From: Nitrosomonas sp. JL21
Lineage (GTDB): Bacteria > Pseudomonadota > Gammaproteobacteria > Burkholderiales > Nitrosomonadaceae
Reading direction: 5' to 3'
Length of the DNA: 64,000 bases
NCBI RefSeq assembly: GCF_009833095.1
Contig: NZ_QRCB01000001.1
Location: forward strand, 248,001 to 312,000
Part shown: piece after piece, positions 17,924 through 26,585 of the stretch
Position numbering within the stretch: position 1 is the first letter of the stretch
How the letters are laid out: each line of letters begins with the position of its first letter
Notes under the pieces: model-generated
Seen by the model: the letters and a program-made list of their open reading frames with translations, nothing else
What the model was told of the DNA's origin: nothing
The model's database searches: none
Position numbers and translations under genes: made by a program

Positions 17924-18301
17924 GGTGCTCCTTTCTATAAACATGGATGAGACACTAGGGCTTGAAAATGAAACAAATTGCCTAGCTGAAAAGACTGATT
18001 CTTCTAGTAAGTTCTGAGCGATTGCAAGGAGGGTCAGACGAGTGGAAATCAGGAGAAAAAGCGCAGTTTGCGAAGTATGCGTGAGTATTCCGAGCCTGAT
18101 CTCAGCGCGGCACGGCCGAACGCAGCAGTTTTCAGAGCTTCTCTAACGATATTAGAATCAGCACGAATGGATACGCGAAGAATAAAGCAGGCAAATTGCA
18201 GAGCATCTGCTCCACTCAAGCTTCTATTATCCAAAGAAGAATTCCTGTTCGATACACTGGCGTGAATGCATGCAGCACTGACTCCGCCTGAAGGGCAAAG
18301 C

Positions 18302-18341
18302 TATACCGTTCTATCGATTGCAAAATCGAATAGAACGTATA
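18302..18341. other. Strong imperfect hairpin with GCAA tetraloop
   Basis: The arms TATACCGTTCTATCGATT (18302-18319) and AATCGAATAGAACGTATA (18324-18341) pair over 17 bp, each with a single unpaired base (C18306 or C18307, and A18329), closing on loop GCAA. A further C-G pair (18301, 18342) extends it. It lacks a T run, so it is not a standard terminator; a structured RNA, an attenuator or a mobile-element end are possible. Confidence 0.6.
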
Positions 18342-18413
18342 GTACGATCTGGTACCACAGGAAATATGTTGCTCACAGCCCCGTTAATCGCTGTCGACGG
18401 CGAAGGGCTGGAA

Positions 18414-18433
18414 ACTACCGAGCGCTCGGTAGT
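18414..18433. promoter_or_regulatory. Perfect 20-bp palindrome, operator-like
   Basis: ACTACCGAGCGCTCGGTAGT is fully self-complementary. The core ACCGAGC-GCTCGGT resembles operators bound by TetR-family dimers. No TetR gene is in the window, and the nearest gene start (MauG-like, 17923, minus strand) is about 490 bp away, so the target gene, if any, is unclear. Confidence 0.45.
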
Positions 18434-18520
18434 GGCAAGTTCGAGCAGGTATCATTGATAGTGATTAGTAGTCGGTATCTCCTTATGAATAGTTAAAGAA
18501 TCCAAATCATCAAGGAAAGC

Positions 18521-18713
18521 CTGAGAAACTTCTGCATTCGCACTCGCCGGTGAGGCTGCGGTGAAATCAGGTTCAAAGTGCTCTTTACCCTATTAAATAA
18601 ACTGCACATTTTCTCTGATTTCACTTGGCTCGATCCGCGCTGGCGCGTTTCTCAGAGAGGCCTTGGGTTCGATGTGAAATATTTTCAGCTTGATACAGTC
18701 AGAAGCCTCACCG
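18521..18713. repeat. Set of nested inverted repeats
   Basis: Three pairs are seen: CTGAGAAAC (18521-18529) with GTTTCTCAG (18647-18655); GTGAAATCAG (18561-18570) with CTGATTTCAC (18615-18624), nested inside the first; and CGGTGAGGCT (18548-18557) with AGCCTCACCG (18704-18713), which crosses the first pair. Such a pattern suits a decayed small mobile element or a folded RNA. No ORF is inside. Confidence 0.4.
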
Positions 18714-19334
18714 ATGTTTTTGACCCTATTGGTCAAGAATAGGCATTAATGTGCGTTCTGCCGAATCACAAGTTTTAATTGCGTTGAGAAATTGTTGTTG
18801 CGAAGACAGTGGATTTGCCGTATCAGAGAGGTGGTATAGGGATACGGATGACTGATTACGCGATGATTATTGTTGATTGTGGCTATAGCGATGTTGCTTA
18901 CAGCTACTTCGTTTTTTATCAACAATCAATTGCAACTTGATTGGCTATTGAATGGTTTTTCTGTGATCTGAACAGGATTCCTGAGAATCAAATCGGAATT
19001 TCGTTATTCCTGATTCAGAATCAACTGCCGCTGAAATATCAAAAATAAGAATGTTAGTAAAAAGTGACTATTTCTCCCCTTAATGTGTGGCAACTTCATA
19101 GACTCATAATATCTGATGGAAATAAAGCTATTCCAGATGATTATGATGATTTGATGCTGCTGAATTTTGCTGACTGACTACAGGAATCAACAATCCCTAT
19201 AGTCATGTATGGTTAACCTGCAGTGGGGGAAATATACGTGCGAAAGAATTCCCTGTCAACCGTTGTGCTTGGTGTAGCGAAAGGAATTCTTTGTGAATAA
19301 TTTCTTCATCATTGATGAGTCGTTGTTCTGTAAT

Positions 19335-22300
19335 TTATTTCTGAATGAAATTGGATAAATGCTGCAATAAGTCATCTTCCTTGTAAGGTTTGCCGAGAAA
19401 GATGTCGACACCGAGATCCTTGGCTATTTTTCGATGCTTTTCAGCGGTTCTCGATGAAATGATGATGATGGCGATATGAGCCGTCTTTGGATTATTACGG
19501 ATATTTTTGATCAGCTCAAAACCGTTCATCTTCGGCATTTCAAGATCCACGAGCATGACATTCGGCATCGTATCCTTAAGCAGGGCAAGGGCTTCGACGC
19601 CATTCTTGGCGATCAGCACATCACAGCCTTCCCGTTCCAATAAGCGGCAAGTTACTTTGCGCACCGTCAGCGAATCATCGACGACCATCACTGTTGGCGT
19701 TTTCGGCAATTTCCGTTTTCCCGCATTCTTGAGGGTATTCAGAGGAGCCCGTAACATTTTTTGCACGTCCTGGCGTTGCATCAATTTGACAGGATTGAGG
19801 ATCAGGATGATTTCACCGTCGCCGGTAAGCGTCGCACCTTCTATGCCAGGTGCCTGGGCCATTTGAGCGCCGGTATTCTTGACCACGACTTCAGTATTGC
19901 TGATCAGTTCATCCACATGGATCGCCAGATGCTGTGTGCCGCTATGCAGGAACAACACGTGATCGTGCTGGGAAAATTCCGGATTATGATCGGATTCTCC
20001 AAGTAAATGTGCTAAATGGGAGAATTGATATTTTTTTCCATTGAAGTCGATGTGGTGGTCATGATAGATTTTTTTCAGCGTATCAGCGTCGAATTCCCGG
20101 TGGTGTTCGACGATGAAGGCGGGAATTGCATACACCTGTTTACCTGCGCGAACCATCAGGGTCTGCGCGACCGATAGCATCAAAGGTAAATAGATAGTGA
20201 AGGTTGTACCCTGATTGGGGGCAAAATTGACGCTGATGCGGCCACCCAGCATCGAAATCTCATTTTTCACGATATCGAGACCGATACCGCGGCCAGCGAT
20301 ACCTGTGACCGAGTCAGTCGTAGATAAACCCTGACTAAAAATCAGGGCCATGATTTTGTCGTCATCAATGGCTTCGTTCTTCTTAACCAAACCCAATCGT
20401 TGGGCTTCTTTACGGATGCGGACTAAATTCAGTCCGCGACCATCATCGCTCAATGTGATGATGACTTCGTTGCTTTCCTGACGCAAATGCATCATGATGC
20501 GCCCGGTTTCAGACTTCTTGGCGTGTAAGCGCTGAGCAGGTTCCTCGATACCATGCGCGATGGCGTTGCGCAGCAAATGCTCCAGTGATGGATTGATTTT
20601 TTCGAGTACGTTGCGGTCAATTTCAACGTCTGCGCCGATAATTTCCAGTTGAGCCTTTTTCCCCAGATTCTCGGCGACTTGCCGGGCGATACGGTAATAG
20701 CGTTCGGAGAAATTGCTGAACGGCACGGTGCGGATCTGCATTAACGACTGTTGGAGCTGACGGTTGATAACGGATTGTTGTGCAACCGCCTCTTCAGCGA
20801 TGGTATGGGTCGATCGCAGACTTTTTTGCACTGTGATGATGTCATCGACGCTTTCCGCCATCAGCCGCGTTAGTTCCTGCAGTCGTGAGAAACGATCAAA
20901 TTCGAGCGGATCGAAAGCATGTTCATGATCGTGCTGCTGCGCAAGATGCGACTGCATGTGCGTTTCTGCCTGAATTTCCACTTCGCGCAATTGATCGTGC
21001 AGACGATGCGTGCTTTCAGCGAGATCCTGCAAAGATTGCTTGAAGTTAGTGAGCTGTGCCTCGATTTTTGAGCGCAGAATGCTGGCTTCGCCGGAATCAT
21101 TGACCAGACGGTCGATCAGTTCGGAATTGATCCGGAGTATGGTTCTAGATTGCAGCGACTCAGTTTTGTCTTGGGCAGAGACTGGCTCGTGCGCTGTGTC
21201 CATCGCACCGCTGGAAGTTGCAACAGGCACTTCAGCGGTTTGCAGTTGTTCGATGCGGCCACTGATGGCATCGAACTCGGTTTCAAGCTGATCTAATTGT
21301 GCTTCGGAAATGATGCGGTCGCTGAAAGCTGATTCGATGTCGCTTTCCATCGCATGGATCAGTTCGCCGAGCTGCAATGCACCCGCCATCCGGGCGCTGC
21401 CTTTCAACGTATGCAGTAATCTTAGCAATGCGCGTTGAATATCCTCGTCTTGAGGCAGTATGCGCCAGGCGCGTAATTTGCTGCCGATCTGAGGCACGAT
21501 GTCGTGCGTTTCCTCCAGAAATACCGGCAACAATTCCAGATTGATGTGATCGCGCGCCGGCTCGGCCTGAGAAACGGGTGATTCAATTGCAAAGGGCGCA
21601 GCAGGTGCGTCGATGGAAACAATCTCCGCAGAAGCTGCAGCAATGCCGGGTTGCGCTTCCGGCATCGGTTCTTGAGCAGGCGCTGCGGTGATTCTTTCCT
21701 CGACTGCGCCATCAGTGAGCAATCCCTGCGCCAACAGCAGCAGTTCAGCCGCTTCAACGCCGGAGGCACCGTGTTCACGCAGATTCTTGCACCATTGAAG
21801 ATAGGATTGTTGCGTCTGGTCGATTAATTCCAGGAGTTTGGCAGAAGCCGCTTTTTTCTCGCTGAGCCAATGATTGAGCACTTGCTCGACATTCCAGGCC
21901 ACTTCGCTGATGTCATCCAGCTTGACCATCCGACCGCTGCCCTTGAGTGTATGGAAGGCGCGGCGTAGATCAGCGAGCGTTTCCTGATTGGCAGGATCAG
22001 TTCGATAATGATCCAGATCGTTGGCGATGCCTGCCAGCACTTCCTCGGCTTCTTCAAGGAAAATGGCCAGCAATTCGGGATCGATCCCGCTGGCTTCCAA
22101 ATTCTCAGGCTGCGCGATGGTTTCTTTGGTTTCGGGAATGGATTTTACGGCTGGTGCGCTTGACTCCAGTGCTATTTCGAAAAGATTGATCGCTTCTTCG
22201 ATGATTTGATGGCTGTCAGGCTGTCCGCTCTTGAATGCTTCAATGAAGAAACCCAGGCTGCTCAAGCCATCGACCAACAAGATCTGCTCTGCTTCGACAA

Positions 22301-23870
22301 TGGCATAATCGGGATCGAACAATTTCCCGATCAATTCCCAACAAAAATCCAATAGCGTATTGGCACGCTCGAGATCGAGCATGGTCAGCGCGCCCGTCAT
22401 CTGATCGAATAACGGTTTCAGCGTGGACAGTTCGGAACGTTGCGAAGGTTCAAAGAAGAATTTGTCGAGTATCGTTTCTACTTGCGCGAGATTGGAGTGA
22501 ATCTGCTGTGCAACATTGGCCAGTAATTCGTTTTCCTGACTTTTACTGTCGATGCCGCTGAATGCAGGCAAATTGATTAATTCATCGGTATCCGGAGGAT
22601 TGGTGGTGATCTGCTGCAGCCGTAGCGCGAGCGTATCGATCTGCGCCGGTAAATCAGCAGACAAATGGTTGAAATCATCAATGATGCTTTCAACCAGCAG
22701 CAGCGCAGTCGCCATTTCCATCGCCAGCTCTTCGCTGGTGTCTTGCGGTTGCTGATGCAAATACGCGACGGTATCGCCGATGACATCGATCAATCTAACC
22801 AGCGGACTACATTCCGTTTGCAGCGCCAGATGCTTCAACCAGTCGGTGTATTCCTGCAAGGACACCAGGCTTTCCTGTTGTCCTGCGCAGAATTCCCGCC
22901 AGATATCATTGGTTTGCATCAAGGCGGTGCGCAGTTGATCCAGAATCGGTTGTAGGGTTTCCGATTGCTGGCGGCTCATCAGATCGGCTTCCGTTACTTG
23001 CCCCGGCCATGCATAGCTGTTTTTGATGGCCATGATATGCTGGCTGTCTGATTCGCTGTGAGCGATGTGGTAGAGCAATTCACGCAACAGCGGCGCTGTG
23101 TTGCCGGGCGTGCCAGCCACCAGATAACGGATGGCCTGCTCGATCTTTCCGCATAAACGGCGGATGGATACATCAACCGAACCCGTGCTCTGTTGTAACA
23201 GATCTTGCAGGAATCCGGACGCAACCCACCAGAAGGCGCGTTCTTCGGTAGCTCCTGGAAATTCTTCCAGACGACCCACTGCCTGAGCCATGCGCTGCAG
23301 ACCGACCGTGTCGGATGGATCGCGCAACCATTTGAGCAAACTAGCCTGAAATTCTCCGCCCAGTTGCTTGGCTACGATACGCGCCGTAGTCGCATCGACT
23401 TGCGTTGATTCTGCTTTGAATGCCGGATTCGCCGTCAGGCGGGGAAAAAATAGATCGCTCTCAGGAGCGTTCTCATAGCCGTAGACTTGCATCAAACTGC
23501 GATAAGGCGGAAAGAGCCGCAGCGGATTTTCTTCTTTGCCGTCGATCAGTTCGTTGATGTAGTAGCGCAACGCTTTGCTGGATTCCTTCAATGCATCGCA
23601 AATCGCCTGAGTGGGTTCGATTTTCTTGATCAGAAGCGCATCGATGATTTGCTCCATCTTTTCACTCACGACGGTGATGCTGCTCAATCCAAGCATTTCG
23701 AGCAAGCCATCCAACTGGTGGATATAATTCTTGCAATCTTTGATGGAATTGATTTTATCCGGATGCTCGCTGAGGGTATCCAGATTCTGGTCAATCAAAG
23801 AAAAGACCTGGTAAATTCCTTCCTTGATGCCAATAATTGAAGAAATATTTAGTTTGCGTTGGGCGCTCAT
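19335..23870 (-). CDS. pilL: PilL/ChpA-type chemotaxis hybrid histidine kinase
   Basis: This 1511-residue protein is a CheA-like kinase of the twitching-motility (Pil-Chp) pathway, which passes receptor signals from PilJ to response regulators that set type IV pilus extension and retraction. The N-terminal 600 residues resemble FimL-like and degenerate Hpt regions without an obvious phospho-histidine. Two canonical Hpt sites follow: AFHTLKGSGRM (His640) and LLHTLKGSARM (His820). The ATPase domain has HLLRNAIAHGIEEPAQR (N box), DDGRGLNLVRIRKEA and GRGIGLDIVKNEI. A CheW-like domain and a C-terminal receiver domain follow (VMVVDDS; phospho-acceptor in MLVDLEMPKMNG, Asp1442; KPY motif). Only two clear Hpt sites are seen, fewer than in Pseudomonas ChpA. 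It lies 40 bp downstream of pilJ in the same direction. Genes for PilG, PilH and PilI are not adjacent on this side. Confidence 0.92.
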   Translation of the reverse strand: MSAQRKLNISSIIGIKEGIYQVFSLIDQNLDTLSEHPDKINSIKDCKNYIHQLDGLLEMLGLSSITVVSEKMEQIIDALLIKKIEPTQAICDALKESSKALRYYINELIDGKEENPLRLFPPYRSLMQVYGYENAPESDLFFPRLTANPAFKAESTQVDATTARIVAKQLGGEFQASLLKWLRDPSDTVGLQRMAQAVGRLEEFPGATEERAFWWVASGFLQDLLQQSTGSVDVSIRRLCGKIEQAIRYLVAGTPGNTAPLLRELLYHIAHSESDSQHIMAIKNSYAWPGQVTEADLMSRQQSETLQPILDQLRTALMQTNDIWREFCAGQQESLVSLQEYTDWLKHLALQTECSPLVRLIDVIGDTVAYLHQQPQDTSEELAMEMATALLLVESIIDDFNHLSADLPAQIDTLALRLQQITTNPPDTDELINLPAFSGIDSKSQENELLANVAQQIHSNLAQVETILDKFFFEPSQRSELSTLKPLFDQMTGALTMLDLERANTLLDFCWELIGKLFDPDYAIVEAEQILLVDGLSSLGFFIEAFKSGQPDSHQIIEEAINLFEIALESSAPAVKSIPETKETIAQPENLEASGIDPELLAIFLEEAEEVLAGIANDLDHYRTDPANQETLADLRRAFHTLKGSGRMVKLDDISEVAWNVEQVLNHWLSEKKAASAKLLELIDQTQQSYLQWCKNLREHGASGVEAAELLLLAQGLLTDGAVEERITAAPAQEPMPEAQPGIAAASAEIVSIDAPAAPFAIESPVSQAEPARDHINLELLPVFLEETHDIVPQIGSKLRAWRILPQDEDIQRALLRLLHTLKGSARMAGALQLGELIHAMESDIESAFSDRIISEAQLDQLETEFDAISGRIEQLQTAEVPVATSSGAMDTAHEPVSAQDKTESLQSRTILRINSELIDRLVNDSGEASILRSKIEAQLTNFKQSLQDLAESTHRLHDQLREVEIQAETHMQSHLAQQHDHEHAFDPLEFDRFSRLQELTRLMAESVDDIITVQKSLRSTHTIAEEAVAQQSVINRQLQQSLMQIRTVPFSNFSERYYRIARQVAENLGKKAQLEIIGADVEIDRNVLEKINPSLEHLLRNAIAHGIEEPAQRLHAKKSETGRIMMHLRQESNEVIITLSDDGRGLNLVRIRKEAQRLGLVKKNEAIDDDKIMALIFSQGLSTTDSVTGIAGRGIGLDIVKNEISMLGGRISVNFAPNQGTTFTIYLPLMLSVAQTLMVRAGKQVYAIPAFIVEHHREFDADTLKKIYHDHHIDFNGKKYQFSHLAHLLGESDHNPEFSQHDHVLFLHSGTQHLAIHVDELISNTEVVVKNTGAQMAQAPGIEGATLTGDGEIILILNPVKLMQRQDVQKMLRAPLNTLKNAGKRKLPKTPTVMVVDDSLTVRKVTCRLLEREGCDVLIAKNGVEALALLKDTMPNVMLVDLEMPKMNGFELIKNIRNNPKTAHIAIIIISSRTAEKHRKIAKDLGVDIFLGKPYKEDDLLQHLSNFIQK

Positions 23871-23910
23871 AGGTCAATATTATCAATCAATCGTTAAATT
23901 GGAAATAGAA

Positions 23911-26025
23911 TCAAACATTAAAATTAGATACCGATGCTCTCAATTCTGAAGCGAATCCGGTAATTTGTTTGATGGACGTCGTGGTCTGGCGAGTACCTTC
24001 GGTGTTTTGCCGAGTGATGTGCAGAATTTCTTCCATATTTGCAACGACTTCATGAGCCGAACGGGTTTGAATGTGTGTCGTGTCAAATATGTTGGTCACC
24101 AGCACCGCCAGTTGTTTCGAAACGGTTTCAATTTCTTCCAACGCCCGACTGACTGCATCAGAGCGGGTTGTGCCTTGAGTCACGCCGACGGTGCTGCGCT
24201 CCATCGCCGCCATCGCGTCTTGCGTATCGCCCTGGATCGTGAGGACCAGTTCGCTGATTTGTTTGCTGGCTTCTGCAGACCGCTCGGCCAAGCGTTGCAC
24301 TTCCTGCGCGATCACCATGAATCCCCGGCCAGCTTCGCCGGCGGCAGTCGCTTGTAATGCTGTGTTAACCGCCAGCACATTCGTCTGTTCGGTGATATCG
24401 GTGATCAGCGCAACGATTTCGCCAATTTCCTGCGAACTTTCTCCCAGGCGCTTGATGCGTTTCGAGGTATCCTGGATATGCGTGCGAATCTCATTCATTC
24501 CCGCAATCGATTCACGGACCGCCAGTGTTCCTTTCTCAGCGGTCGCCAATGATTGCTTGGCAACGTTGGCGGATTCAGTCGCCATGTCCGCGATTTCCGT
24601 AATGGAGTCAGTCATGCCAAGCACTGCCAGCGTAGTGTCTTCAATCTTTGCGGTTTGATGCTGTGCGGCCGCCAACAGCTCGGATGACACCTGTTGCGCT
24701 TGATCGGATGCAGTGACGACCAACGTGCTGGATTGATTCACTTGCTCAACCAGCGTGTGCAGCTCCTCAATCGTGCAATTGATGGCATCGGCAATGGCGC
24801 CGGTCATTGGATGAGTGATGTCGGTGCGTACCCTCAGGTCGCCATCGGCAATTTTTTTCATGTCAACCAATAACGTTCGGATGGCAGCCTGCGTGATTCC
24901 AATGACATCCGGACTGACGATTTCCGGCTTACGCGAATTAAGCTGGAATGCACGCAACGATTTCGCAAAGAACAGTGCGGCAATGATCAAGCTTGCGCCC
25001 AGGAAACAACTGAGCACATCCAGTAGAAATGCTACCAGCTTGGCTCGTTCCTCAGTTTCATGACCCAGTTCCTTGATGTGATCGATCATGGTTTCGCTAT
25101 GGTCGATCACTTCATGAACGACTGATTGTACGGTCATTGCCGCTGTGATTTCCTTTTCGATATCATTCAGATGATCATCAAATTTTCTCATCAATGCATA
25201 GATGTGGGATAACAGATCCTGAATGACTTCATCTTTATCCGATGCATTGCCTAGACCGTTACTGCCTTGGCTCAAGATTTGCAGAATGCCGGAAATGTGT
25301 GCTCGTTCCCGGGCGATCTGCGCCGTGATATCGCTTGGTGCTGAATCATTCGGGAAAATGCTTTGAATATTCCTGGCTGTCATCTCGATCTGCTGTTTGA
25401 TCGCTTCGATCGTTTTGATCTGATTGGAAAAGTTGCCTCTCTCCGCCATCCGGCTGATGAGTGCTTCGCTGCGTCTGATCAATTGATGATGAATACCTGC
25501 TGCACTGCGCATGTGACCCGCCAAGTCGTTCAAAGTATCCTTATGGCTCTGAATCAGACCGAGGTTCTGGGTTTCAGTGCGCCATTGCTGAAAATAGCTG
25601 TCCAGAGCGGGTTGATCGGCAATCGGCACGACGTTGTCCTGGCCGAATGATTCGCTCTGAGTTTGTGCTAACTGCAGAGCATATTGATTCAACTGATAAT
25701 GCTGTTCTTGCAATCGGGCAAAGGCAGCTGCATTTCCGCTGAGCGCCTGCTCTACGGTGTAAGGGAGCTGGGCGTGGTGAATATGCAATTGCGCCAGAAC
25801 GTTTGCCTCAATCAGATGGTCTTTTGCATGCCGAGCGCTGAACAGTAACGTCAGCAACAGCAATAGCGCCAGTACGGCTAAAATTGTGCCTGAAATCCAC
25901 GGATTGGCGTTCGTCGAGGCCGATCGAGAAATCGTTGTCTTCTGCGGTAAAGTAATGACCGGCAAGTTTTTCCGTACAGTAGCGATTCCCGCGTTGAGAT
26001 CTAATTCAGAAAAGTGTTCTTCCAT
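23911..26025 (-). CDS. pilJ: PilJ-type methyl-accepting chemotaxis protein
   Basis: PilJ is the inner-membrane receptor of the Pil-Chp system. The 704-residue product has a first membrane segment near residues 43-65 (GTILAVLALLLLLTLLFSA), a periplasmic helical domain of about 270 residues, a second segment (LLDVLSCFLGASLIIAALFF), then HAMP-like sequence and the cytoplasmic signalling helices. The hairpin tip region reads VIAQEVQRLAERSAEASKQI, the PilJ type of conserved tip, preceded by NTALQATAAGEAGRGF. The ATG at 26025 follows GGAG with 7-bp spacing; an in-frame TTG six codons earlier (26043) overlaps that site and is unlikely. It is followed at 40 bp by the pilL kinase gene, so both are likely one transcript. 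Confidence 0.93.
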   Translation of the reverse strand: MEEHFSELDLNAGIATVRKNLPVITLPQKTTISRSASTNANPWISGTILAVLALLLLLTLLFSARHAKDHLIEANVLAQLHIHHAQLPYTVEQALSGNAAAFARLQEQHYQLNQYALQLAQTQSESFGQDNVVPIADQPALDSYFQQWRTETQNLGLIQSHKDTLNDLAGHMRSAAGIHHQLIRRSEALISRMAERGNFSNQIKTIEAIKQQIEMTARNIQSIFPNDSAPSDITAQIARERAHISGILQILSQGSNGLGNASDKDEVIQDLLSHIYALMRKFDDHLNDIEKEITAAMTVQSVVHEVIDHSETMIDHIKELGHETEERAKLVAFLLDVLSCFLGASLIIAALFFAKSLRAFQLNSRKPEIVSPDVIGITQAAIRTLLVDMKKIADGDLRVRTDITHPMTGAIADAINCTIEELHTLVEQVNQSSTLVVTASDQAQQVSSELLAAAQHQTAKIEDTTLAVLGMTDSITEIADMATESANVAKQSLATAEKGTLAVRESIAGMNEIRTHIQDTSKRIKRLGESSQEIGEIVALITDITEQTNVLAVNTALQATAAGEAGRGFMVIAQEVQRLAERSAEASKQISELVLTIQGDTQDAMAAMERSTVGVTQGTTRSDAVSRALEEIETVSKQLAVLVTNIFDTTHIQTRSAHEVVANMEEILHITRQNTEGTRQTTTSIKQITGFASELRASVSNFNV

Positions 26026-26585
26026 TGCTTTCTCCAGGCTCAATGATGGCTGTTCAAAATGTCCTTCTTCCTATGGGGACAGTGATTTGATAATAGTCAG
26101 GCGGTAGCATAGCTGCTCGCATGCGCAATCAAAAACACGATAAAACCTGGAAAAGGGTGCCTTTTAATGTAGCAATATCGGGTTATTTGTCGTGAATGGC
26201 TCAGGAATTTGAATTGTTGAAGTCGAGAAGGGCTGTGAATGGGGATCTCGAACGAATTGAGATTGCTGCAAGATCCAGTCTAAGGGCGCTCGCAAAATTC
26301 TAAAAAAACTAGCAACAGTAGCTAAAGAAGAAGCGGAGCGACGTAAAAGAGTAGTTCACAGGTCGAAAAGAACATTGTAAGCAAAAGTCAACGCAGCCAC
26401 ATCGACGGGTGCGAATGAAGCTGTTTTCCAAGGGGTGTGCCACAGAAACCCCGATTGATCGACTGTACGAATGAATCGCTTCGTTGCGCGGTATTCGTTT
26501 CGGGAATATCGGATTGATAGGTCTCGATTGCTGTGCTGCGGGTGCCTATCGCTTTATCTGGGGCGATGAATCAATTGACGCTTCT
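26026..26585. other. Gap between ilvA and pilJ without recognised gene
   Basis: The 560 bp contain no ORF that I can defend. A plus-strand frame at about 26261-26380 encodes a Lys/Arg-rich run (KILKKLATVAKEEAERRKR) without a start codon plus ribosome site; it may be a decayed gene end. Control elements for pilJ should lie at the right side, but no clear promoter was found. Confidence 0.5.

Larger units (their letters stand above)
17945..19334. other. Gene-free stretch of 1.4 kb
   Basis: No open frame here has a ribosome site and a recognisable product on either strand; the longest plus-strand candidate (18266-18496, 76 codons) looks random in composition. The stretch does hold several structured elements annotated separately: a hairpin at 18302-18341, a 20-bp palindrome at 18414-18433 and nested inverted repeats at 18521-18713. 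The rest, 18714-19334, is AT-rich and shows nothing I can name. Decayed mobile DNA is the simplest reading. Confidence 0.6.

Noticed and set aside
18266-18496. 76-codon plus-strand frame in the gene-free stretch
   Set aside because: It runs through a hairpin and a palindrome, has no ribosome site and no protein-like pattern.
26261-26380. Lys/Arg-rich short frame between ilvA and pilJ
   Set aside because: No start codon with ribosome site and no recognisable family; at most a gene remnant.
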